A stretch of DNA of 5,020 nt from assembly GCA_014730285.1 (NCBI GenBank), contig WJIM01000356.1, positions 1 to 5,020 on the forward strand, written 5' to 3'. The notes below the pieces were generated by a model, which was given only the letters and a program-made list of their open reading frames with translations, ran no database searches and was not told the DNA's origin. Origin of the DNA: Candidatus Zixiibacteriota bacterium (GTDB lineage: Bacteria; Zixibacteria; MSB-5A5; JAABVY01). Below, one piece after another: positions 1 to 5,020 of this stretch. The position numbers and the translations under genes were made by a program. How positions within the stretch are numbered: the first letter of the stretch is position 1; the number at the start of each line of letters is the position of its first letter.

Positions 1-290
1 CCTGTCAGGGCCGGAATAATCACGAAGAAGATCATCAGGGTGGCATGCATGGAGATGACCATGTTGTAAAATTCCGGGCTCATGAGCCCCGAGTCGGGCG
101 TGGCAAGCTGCCCGCGAATCATACCCGCAAAGCCGCCTCCGGCCAGCGCCATAATCAGCGAGAACCAGAGGTACATTATGCCGATTTTCTTATGGTCGCC
201 AGTTGCAAGCCATTCATAAAGCTTTGCGCCCATACTTTTTTTCGGTTGTTCGGCCGGAGCCGGTTTTTCATCTGCTGTTATAGTGGCCAT
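1..290 (-). CDS. coxA: Cytochrome c oxidase subunit I, N-terminal part (cut by left edge)
   Basis: Catalytic subunit of an aa3-type haem-copper oxygen reductase, which reduces O2 to water in the inner membrane and pumps protons. Only the first 96 codons lie in the window. After a charged/Pro-rich N-terminal tail (about 20 residues) comes the family signature GDHKKIGIMYL (residues 31-41), a first membrane helix (about 36-56), then the RGQLATP segment (59-65) and the start of helix II with SMHATLMIFFVIIP (80-93). His82 matches the conserved low-spin haem a ligand; the residue after it is Ala where Gly is usual. The CuB ligands, the second haem a ligand and the proton-channel residues lie beyond the edge, so the subfamily cannot be settled. 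The ATG at 288-290 is chosen because it gives a normal N-terminus and has GGAA seven bases upstream (298-301). It starts 23 nt after coxB, the usual partner order. Family assignment is firm; nothing indicates a broken gene. Confidence 0.95.
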   Translation of the reverse strand, partial: MATITADEKPAPAEQPKKSMGAKLYEWLATGDHKKIGIMYLWFSLIMALAGGGFAGMIRGQLATPDSGLMSPEFYNMVISMHATLMIFFVIIPALT

Positions 291-313
291 AATAATATTC
301 CAAACTCATCTTT

Positions 314-1111
314 TTAATTCACAACACCAACTGTGTCCTCTTGTGCCTGCTGACCGGTTGCAGAAGCAGGCTGGACTTCGATATTTTCAGCCTCGGCCTG
401 TTTCTCTCTGACCCAGGCCATAAATTCATCCTCTGGCAAAACCTTTACATCAATCAGCATCTCTGCATGCAAAGGTCCGCAAAGTTCGGCACATTGCCCT
501 TCGTAAACTCCGGGCTTAGCCTTAAACCACAGCTCGGTTATCCGGCCGGGCATAAAATCTTTTTTGACTCCGAATGCGGGCACCCACCAGGAATGAATAA
601 CATCCATACTGGTGCCATAAAGGGTAACATATTTATCGGCCGGAACCACTAACGGTTCCTCGGCAATTGCGATATCATATTCGGGATAAGAGTACTTCCA
701 GAAAAAGCGCTGAGCCTCAACCTGCACCACCAGATCGGTCTGAGGCGAATAATTTATTCTCTTTATCAATGTAAATGTCGAAAGCGCCAGAATTACCAGA
801 GTAATAGCAGGCACCAGTGTCCATGCAATTTCCAGCCTGACATTCTCATGAAATGTTGCCGGTTCCCTGCCCGGTTTTCTGCGGAATTTGAAGATCACGA
901 ATATTAGCAGCCCCTCGGCCAAAAGCAGAAACGGCATGATAAGCATCATCGTAAAGATAAAGCTGCCGCGCACCTCTTCGGCCAGAGGCGTGGCCGGATC
1001 CGAGAGCCAGTTGGTGATATCCTCTTCCGCACTGAGCGCTGTGAACATGCCCAGGATCACCAGAAGAGTCAGGCTGAAAAACAGAATCTGTAAAAACTTT
1101 CTATAAGACAT
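314..1111 (-). CDS. coxB: Cytochrome c oxidase subunit II (CuA-binding)
   Basis: Electron-entry subunit of the oxidase: its periplasmic cupredoxin domain holds the binuclear CuA centre that takes electrons from cytochrome c and passes them to haem a in CoxA. The 265-residue protein has an N-terminal hydrophobic segment (about 7-27, signal peptide or extra anchor), two transmembrane hairpin helices (about 50-74 and 95-116) and the CuA domain from about 127. All CuA ligands are visible: His173 in DVIHSWWVPAF, then Cys207, Glu209, Cys211, His215 and Met218 in GQCAELCGPLHAEM. The aromatic electron-entry stretch is QRFFWKYSYP (134-143). LEIAWTLVP (93-101) is the conserved start of the second hairpin helix. 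After the fold ends (about 235) there is a short Glu/Ala/Gln-rich tail and no CXXCH, so this is not a caa3-type fusion. The ATG lies 12 nt after the dihaem cytochrome stop, with AAAGG nine bases upstream. Complete and apparently intact. Confidence 0.97.
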   Translation of the reverse strand: MSYRKFLQILFFSLTLLVILGMFTALSAEEDITNWLSDPATPLAEEVRGSFIFTMMLIMPFLLLAEGLLIFVIFKFRRKPGREPATFHENVRLEIAWTLVPAITLVILALSTFTLIKRINYSPQTDLVVQVEAQRFFWKYSYPEYDIAIAEEPLVVPADKYVTLYGTSMDVIHSWWVPAFGVKKDFMPGRITELWFKAKPGVYEGQCAELCGPLHAEMLIDVKVLPEDEFMAWVREKQAEAENIEVQPASATGQQAQEDTVGVVN

Positions 1112-1120
1112 CTATTTAAA

Positions 1121-1125
1121 CCTTT
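1121..1125 (-). promoter_or_regulatory. Ribosome binding site of coxB, overlapping the upstream stop codon
   Basis: AAAGG on the minus strand, nine bases before the coxB ATG. It shares two bases with the TAA stop of the dihaem cytochrome gene, so ribosomes ending on that gene sit on the coxB site. This supports the chosen coxB start and suggests translational coupling, which is inferred. Confidence 0.55.
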
Positions 1126-2059
1126 ATCTGGCTTCTAATAACTGCTGAATGTAATCGTACAGCTCATTCAGCTCTTCTTCAGTCAGAAATCCGAAATTGT
1201 GGCCGGGGAGACCTGGAGTGCCCTTGGTGATAAATCTCGTAAATGTCTCTCTACTCTCGAATTTCCCGCCATCCTTGCCGGCCAAAACTCCGGCATCCAG
1301 ATAAATAACACTGCTGGGCACAACTTGTTCCGGCTTCAAACGTCCCTCGCCGTAGCTTCCATGGCAGGAAGCGCAGTATTTTTCGAACGTCTCATTTTTG
1401 TCGATTCCTGCCGGGGCCTTTCGAATCGAGGCAAACTGCGCCAGATATTCCTGTTTGGCCGAATCGAGCGGGATTGTTTTCTGAGCTTCGGCAGTGTCCT
1501 CAGCCTCGCCTTCGGCAGGAGCTGCGGCTTCTCCGGTTTCATCTATCTCCGGCAGTTCGGCTACAAGCTCCGGCGGGTTATCGGGAGGATCAGGGACAAA
1601 TGTGCGCACATAATGAGACATGGCCATACGGTCCTGCTCGGGCAGTAAGTCAAAGGCGGGCATAGAGGTACCCTGAACGCCATTGGTCAGAGTATTGTAG
1701 ATTTCAAGCACTGAGGCGCCGTACTTGAATTTTTCCGCCTGAAAATTTCTGGGGGGAGGATTGAGGCCGGCTGATTTCGGGCCATTGCCCTTTCCGTCTT
1801 GCCCGTGACAGGAGGCGCAATTCAATTGAAATAACTGCTTGCCTTCTTTCAGAAGTTCATCTGTTGGCTCAAGAAGTGCGCGCAGATTTACCTGCTTTGC
1901 TTCCTCTTCCGGCGGCCCCTGCTCTTCGGGAGGGTAATATTTGCCCTCGAACTCGCCCATCTCATATCCGATGAAAAAAGCCCGAAGAACCAAGACTATT
2001 GCCACCGCCAGCACGAATATATACAGCAGTAAATTCAATTTTTCCTTTATCTTAGACAT
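1124..2059 (-). CDS. Membrane-anchored dihaem cytochrome c between ACIII and oxidase genes
   Basis: Predicted periplasmic electron carrier held by one N-terminal helix (about 10-30, no convincing cleavage site). The 311-residue protein has a Pro/Glu-rich spacer (42-55), a first cytochrome c domain (about 66-155), an acidic Pro/Ala/Glu linker (about 157-195) and a second cytochrome c domain (about 215-310). Haem motifs are CASCH at 81-85 and again at 229-233. Domain 1 has a normal axial Met133 in the GTSMPAF motif. In domain 2 the equivalent motif reads GTPGLPGHNFG (280-290): Leu284 stands where Met is expected, no Met occurs anywhere after the second CXXCH, and His287 is nearby. The gene overlaps actF by 8 nt and precedes coxB by 12 nt, so a role as electron relay from ACIII to CuA is inferred. 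It resembles class I cytochrome c modules also found as caa3 fusions or in cbb3 CcoP, but the operon is not cbb3. I do not recognise a standard symbol. Confidence 0.9.
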   Translation of the reverse strand: MSKIKEKLNLLLYIFVLAVAIVLVLRAFFIGYEMGEFEGKYYPPEEQGPPEEEAKQVNLRALLEPTDELLKEGKQLFQLNCASCHGQDGKGNGPKSAGLNPPPRNFQAEKFKYGASVLEIYNTLTNGVQGTSMPAFDLLPEQDRMAMSHYVRTFVPDPPDNPPELVAELPEIDETGEAAAPAEGEAEDTAEAQKTIPLDSAKQEYLAQFASIRKAPAGIDKNETFEKYCASCHGSYGEGRLKPEQVVPSSVIYLDAGVLAGKDGGKFESRETFTRFITKGTPGLPGHNFGFLTEEELNELYDYIQQLLEAR

Positions 2060-3251
2060 GCAGATACCTGCCTTTTAAACATGTATCCAGACTGGGATCG
2101 CCGACCGACACCAGAGAATGGCGTTTGTAGAAACGGCGCACCACAAGACCGTAAAGACCGAAAAAGCCAAGGAATATACCGATTTCCATCCAGCTTATCA
2201 TACGGAATGATTCGGAGAAGCTGGGTACGACCATCCAGTAAATATCCAGCCACTGCCCAACCAGAACGCCGATTGCGACCCAGAAGATAACTTTGGGATT
2301 TGAGCGGTTTTTTTCCGGCATCAATACTATAAACGGAAGAATCCACTTCAATAACGGCAAAAGTGCAAATAAAAACTGCCAGCCGTTTTTGGAGCGCGGA
2401 ATCATATAGGTGATCTCGTGCGGCAGATCGGCGTACCAGATCAGCATATATTGAGAGAATCCTATGTAGACCATAAAGACCGAGAAGGCCATCATCCAGG
2501 TGCCAAGATCATGCAAATGCTTTTTCTCAACCGCATTTTTCAAATAGCCCTTGTTTTTCAAGGTAATGACCACGATTGCAATCGCCGACATGCCACTCAG
2601 GAACAATCCCGAGAAGCAGTATACCCCAAAAATCGTGGAATAGAAATGATCATTCAAGGACATCAATAGATCCATGGATGAAAATGTAAAAGTATATCCA
2701 AATAGAATCAGGAAAATTATGCTAAGCTTTTTGTTGCGCCTTGTAAGGCGCGGGTCCTGGGTTTTATCCTGCTTTAATGATGTTTTCACGATCATGAATC
2801 CAAAGATCATCCAGAGCGCAAAGAAGAAAGCCTCGCGTGCAATAAACCAAAGGGTGGACATATAAACTTCTTTGGTATATGTAAAGTAATCATGAGGGGC
2901 GGTATAGGCCCAGGAATAAAGCTCCTTCACGCCCAGAAGCAAAATCACCACAGTAATTGCGAGTCCGGGGAGATACGAGAAAAGTCCCTCACCTATTCTT
3001 CGGATCGTGACCGACCATGATGCGCTGGCGGCGTACTGTACAGCTGCAAACACCAGTCCTCCCAATGCTATGCAGAGGAAGAAGAAGAATTCGATAAGGT
3101 AGTTATACCAGGCGCGCTGCGCATCCACAAACAGCCCGGCTACAAAGGCAACCACGCCTATCAGGAAAAGTGCGCCCAGCATAATATCGAATTTTCCGCT
3201 GTTATCCAGCGGGCCGATGTTTTTCATTTCCGGTGTTTCTGCTTCGTGCAT
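2052..3251 (-). CDS. actF: Alternative Complex III membrane subunit ActF
   Basis: Integral membrane subunit of ACIII, paralogous to ActC; it is thought to take part in quinol binding and/or proton transfer in the inner membrane. The 399-residue protein shows about ten hydrophobic helices (roughly 22-42, 53-73, 94-111, 133-155, 175-192, 205-230, 251-272, 292-311, 321-342, 353-371), as expected for the family. Recognisable family segments are SMDLLMSLNDHFYST (192-206), HLHDLGTWMMAFSVF (245-259), the WYADLPHE stretch (272-279) and WLDIYWMVVPS (334-344), followed by a cytoplasmic-type tail with a GDPSLDTCL motif (384-392). The HL...WYxDxPxE frame matches ActC without gaps, supporting common ancestry. 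The ATG at 3251 lies 3 nt after actE with AGG about twelve bases upstream; Met9 is a possible later start. The 3' end overlaps the cytochrome gene by 8 nt. The position after actD and actE makes ActF rather than a generic NrfD protein the best call. Confidence 0.93.
   Translation of the reverse strand: MHEAETPEMKNIGPLDNSGKFDIMLGALFLIGVVAFVAGLFVDAQRAWYNYLIEFFFFLCIALGGLVFAAVQYAASASWSVTIRRIGEGLFSYLPGLAITVVILLLGVKELYSWAYTAPHDYFTYTKEVYMSTLWFIAREAFFFALWMIFGFMIVKTSLKQDKTQDPRLTRRNKKLSIIFLILFGYTFTFSSMDLLMSLNDHFYSTIFGVYCFSGLFLSGMSAIAIVVITLKNKGYLKNAVEKKHLHDLGTWMMAFSVFMVYIGFSQYMLIWYADLPHEITYMIPRSKNGWQFLFALLPLLKWILPFIVLMPEKNRSNPKVIFWVAIGVLVGQWLDIYWMVVPSFSESFRMISWMEIGIFLGFFGLYGLVVRRFYKRHSLVSVGDPSLDTCLKGRYLHV
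2067..2074 (-). promoter_or_regulatory. Ribosome binding site of the dihaem cytochrome gene, inside actF
   Basis: AAGGCAGG on the minus strand, ending seven bases before the ATG at 2057-2059. It lies within the last codons of actF and supports this start, which is also the one that gives a short positively charged N-terminus in front of the anchor helix. Confidence 0.5.
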
Positions 3252-3254
3252 AAT

Positions 3255-3854
3255 TTAATTCGCCTGCTGATTTTGGGCTGCCAGCTTTTCACCCGAAGGA
3301 TTCTGTGATTTCTGCAATGCTCTCATATAATGAATGATGGCCCAGCGTGTTGTCGGATCGATATAATTCTTGTAACTCGGCATATTGCCCTGCCCGTGAG
3401 TTATCAGATGATATATTCGGCCGTCTGACCAGTCGATAACCTTCTTCGAGTACAGAACCGGGGGCTTTGTCATCTTGGGAATAATCGGGCCGTCCCCTGC
3501 GCCTGTCTTGCCGTGACAGGTATAGCAGAAAATATTATAGTATTTCTGCCCCATCGCCAGGATATCCGCGGTTGCCGGAATCGGATTGACCAGCTCTGAG
3601 GCCGCCAATGTATCGGTTGCGGCAAACTGATAGGGCTCGAAATTCCTCGGCACAGTTCCCTCCGGAGGGATACGCATTGCGGTCTGGCCGGAATCCTCCG
3701 GATCCTTCTCCTGCGGCTTGATAGCCGGGGAGACATACATATCCGGAGTATACTGAAGCTCTGTTGTCTCCCTGTCACTGCATGAGATCAAGAGGGCCAG
3801 AACTCCAATGACCAGAATGCTATATTTCAAATTCATCGACATCATCGACCCCAT
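3255..3854 (-). CDS. actE: Alternative Complex III monohaem cytochrome c lipoprotein ActE
   Basis: Periplasmic monohaem cytochrome subunit of ACIII, the likely exit point for electrons to the downstream acceptor. The 199-residue precursor has a short basic start, a hydrophobic core and the lipobox LISC with Cys25 as the lipidated residue, so it is anchored by lipid. The ACIII-specific MRIPPEGTVPR segment is at 60-70; the single haem motif CYTCH is at 110-114 in YYNIFCYTCHGKTGAGDG, and Met158 in GQGNMPSY is the axial ligand. WAIIHYMRALQ (171-181) is the closing helix of the cytochrome fold. Four ATGs lie close together (residues 1, 4, 5, 7): the first gives a 35-nt overlap with actD, and the last gives a classical 18-residue lipoprotein signal (overlap 17 nt). 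Ribosome-site evidence does not decide between them, but the mature protein is the same. A Gln/Asn/Ala-rich tail ends 3 nt before actF. Confidence 0.94.
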   Translation of the reverse strand: MGSMMSMNLKYSILVIGVLALLISCSDRETTELQYTPDMYVSPAIKPQEKDPEDSGQTAMRIPPEGTVPRNFEPYQFAATDTLAASELVNPIPATADILAMGQKYYNIFCYTCHGKTGAGDGPIIPKMTKPPVLYSKKVIDWSDGRIYHLITHGQGNMPSYKNYIDPTTRWAIIHYMRALQKSQNPSGEKLAAQNQQAN

Positions 3855-4335
3855 TTTTCTTAAAAAATTCCATAATATCTTCCCTGTTGCCGTTATCCTT
3901 GATCGGAATCACCAGGGCAAATTGATTGTCTGTCAGACGTTCACGGATCATTTTCGGATCCTTGGCCGGATACAAACGCCCCAGGTGAAAGAGCGTTATG
4001 AAAGTTGTAATCCCGGCAAGTAAAACACCGCATTCGAACACTATCGGAATAAAGGCCTGCCATGAGAAAAGCGGCTTACCGCCGACATTGATTGGCCAGT
4101 CCACAGCCGATGTCCATCCCGCAAATAAAAGACCCAGCCCGGCGCCAATCACAAGCATCGTCTTGGCAGCGGCCGGCACCCATGATTTCTTCAGGCCCAA
4201 GGCCTCTTCGAAGCCATGCACCGGATACGGCATCACACCGTCAAGATCTTTGAAGCCATGCTCTTTGGCCTTGCTCCCGACCTCCAGAAACTGCTCGGGA
4301 TCGTCAATGAATCCTGCTATGATCTTATTCGGCAT
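3820..4335 (-). CDS. actD: Alternative Complex III subunit ActD (DUF3341 family)
   Basis: Small membrane subunit of ACIII with no cofactor; in known ACIII structures it packs against the ActC/ActF core, and its catalytic contribution is unclear. The 171-residue length is normal for the DUF3341 family. A soluble N-terminal part begins KIIAGFIDDPEQFLEV and contains the family motif MPYPVHG (35-41). It is followed by two membrane helices (about 53-76 and 94-118) joined by a loop with DWPINVGGKP (79-88), and the second helix carries the conserved FIPIVFE (95-101). The C-terminal soluble part includes RLTDNQFALVIP (133-144) and an acidic end. The start ATG overlaps the actC stop by 11 nt and has AAGGGAG just upstream (4339-4345), so translation is probably coupled to actC. 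The end overlaps actE. Confidence 0.95.
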   Translation of the reverse strand: MPNKIIAGFIDDPEQFLEVGSKAKEHGFKDLDGVMPYPVHGFEEALGLKKSWVPAAAKTMLVIGAGLGLLFAGWTSAVDWPINVGGKPLFSWQAFIPIVFECGVLLAGITTFITLFHLGRLYPAKDPKMIRERLTDNQFALVIPIKDNGNREDIMEFFKKNGVDDVDEFEI

Positions 4336-5020
4336 TGGCTCCCTTCCTGAACGGCTTTGTTAAAATCATCTTTAACTCGGCAATCGAAAGCGCCGGAAAG
4401 AACTTGATAAACAGCAAAAACAGGGTGAAGAACAAACCGAAAGACCCCAGCGTCACCGCCCAATCCGCCCATGTTGGGGTGTACATTCCCCAGTTGGAGG
4501 GCAGGAAATCGCGGTGCAGCGAGGTTACGATAATATTGAAACGCTCGAACCACATGCCGATATTGACACAAATCGAAACCACGAACATAATCGGAATCGA
4601 GGTCCGGGCCTTCTTGAAGAAAAATATCAGCGGGATGAAGACATTGCATATCAGCATGATCCAGATCGCCCAGGCATACGGCCCGGTCAACCTGTTTAGA
4701 AATACATACTGCTCGAACGGCTCGTCAGAATACCAGGCCACAAAGAACTCCATCAGGTAGGAATAGCCGACAAACATCGAGGTCAGAAGTATGACCTTGT
4801 TCATCATCTCCAGATGCCTGATGGTTATATATTTTTCGAGGTTCATGCTCTTTCTTAGTATCACCAGAAGCGTCACCACCATCCCCATACCGGAGAAAAT
4901 CGCCCCGGCTACGAAATAGGGCGGGAAGATCGTGGCATGCCATCCCGGAAGCTGCGAAACCGCGAAGTCGAAGGATACGATACTGTGAACAGAAAGCACC
5001 AGTGGTGTTGCCAGCCAGGC
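4325..5020 (-). CDS. actC: Alternative Complex III quinone-binding membrane subunit ActC, C-terminal half (cut by right edge)
   Basis: NrfD/PsrC-type membrane subunit of ACIII that binds quinol on the periplasmic side and passes electrons to the ActB iron-sulfur/haem arm. The window holds the last 231 residues, roughly half of a typical ActC. The frame is open to the edge: codons before the GTG at 4997-4999 read AWLATPLV and continue the conserved LSVHSIVSFDFAVS segment, so that GTG is internal. About five and a half hydrophobic helices are visible. Family segments include PGWHATIFPPYFVAGAIFSG, then RHLEMMNK leading to FVAWYSDEPFEQ, GPYAWAIWIMLICNVFIP, and NIGMWFERFNIIVTSLHRDFLP; the last is a strong ActC signature. 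The end (KPFRKGANAE) overlaps actD by 11 nt. The immediate neighbours actD, actE and actF argue against a polysulfide or nitrite reductase NrfD. ActA and ActB are expected off the right edge. Confidence 0.95.
   Translation of the reverse strand, partial: AWLATPLVLSVHSIVSFDFAVSQLPGWHATIFPPYFVAGAIFSGMGMVVTLLVILRKSMNLEKYITIRHLEMMNKVILLTSMFVGYSYLMEFFVAWYSDEPFEQYVFLNRLTGPYAWAIWIMLICNVFIPLIFFFKKARTSIPIMFVVSICVNIGMWFERFNIIVTSLHRDFLPSNWGMYTPTWADWAVTLGSFGLFFTLFLLFIKFFPALSIAELKMILTKPFRKGANAE
4339..4345 (-). promoter_or_regulatory. Ribosome binding site of actD, inside actC
   Basis: AAGGGAG on the minus strand, three bases before the actD ATG if read to its end (AGG core about six bases away). It is the best purine-rich site in the window, lies within the last codons of actC and fixes the actD start at 4335. 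Confidence 0.55.

Noticed and set aside
291..313. Promoter or terminator in the coxB-coxA gap
   Set aside because: Only 23 bases, no hairpin with a T-run and no -35/-10 pair; it is explained as a ribosome binding region.
45..317. 90-codon open frame on the plus strand
   Set aside because: Antisense to the coxA start; the minus strand carries a clear subunit I N-terminus that is cut by the window edge.
1199..1648. 149-codon open frame on the plus strand
   Set aside because: It lies wholly antisense to the dihaem cytochrome, whose haem motifs and membrane anchor are clear; its composition is that of a reverse-frame shadow and it has no recognisable motif.
2047..2346. 99-codon minus-strand frame inside actF
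   Set aside because: Alternative-frame reading of actF; it has no membrane pattern or motif while the main frame gives the conserved ActF C-terminus.
3998..4363. 121-codon open frame on the plus strand
   Set aside because: Antisense to actD and its junction with actC; low-quality composition and no domain signature.
4335..4760. 141-codon open frame on the plus strand
   Set aside because: Antisense to actC with no family pattern; the minus-strand product is a clear match to a conserved membrane subunit.
4325..4999. Start of ActC at the GTG at 4997-4999
   Set aside because: The frame stays open to the window edge and the codons upstream read as conserved ActC sequence, so the gene is truncated by the window rather than starting there.
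1..5020. tRNA, rRNA, CRISPR array, insertion sequence or long repeats
   Set aside because: No repeated spacers, inverted terminal repeats or RNA gene patterns were seen; practically every base belongs to the seven coding regions.

Overview
The window is one continuous stretch of respiratory-chain genes, all on the minus strand and read from the right edge to the left. It holds the distal part of an Alternative Complex III (ACIII, quinol:cytochrome c / electron-acceptor oxidoreductase) operon running directly into an aa3-type haem-copper oxygen reductase. In transcription order the genes are actC (C-terminal half, cut by the right edge), actD, actE, actF, a membrane-anchored dihaem cytochrome c, coxB, and the first 96 codons of coxA (cut by the left edge).

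Packing is very tight. actC/actD overlap by 11 nt and actD/actE by up to 35 nt; actE and actF are 3 nt apart; actF and the cytochrome overlap by 8 nt; the last two gaps are 12 and 23 nt. No intergenic space is large enough for an obvious promoter or terminator, so this is almost certainly the middle of a single transcript. Its promoter and the genes sco/actA/actB would lie to the right, and the rest of coxA plus probably coxC/coxD to the left.

Functionally the genes describe a quinol-to-oxygen electron path. Quinol is oxidised at the NrfD-type membrane subunits (ActC, perhaps ActF) of ACIII, and electrons leave through haem subunits including the lipoprotein ActE. They could pass through the dihaem cytochrome to the CuA centre of CoxB, then to haem a and the haem a3/CuB site of CoxA. 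CoxB carries no fused cytochrome c domain, so the separate dihaem protein encoded at the junction is a natural candidate for the link between the two complexes.

The organism is a Gram-negative-type aerobe or facultative aerobe (lipobox lipoprotein, periplasmic c-type haems) with roughly balanced base composition. ACIII followed by an oxidase is typical of Bacteroidota/Rhodothermota and other FCB-group phyla, and also occurs in several other phyla; the exact lineage cannot be fixed from this window. The system is a known type. The least ordinary detail is that the second haem domain of the dihaem cytochrome has Leu where the axial Met is expected and contains no Met at all after its haem motif.
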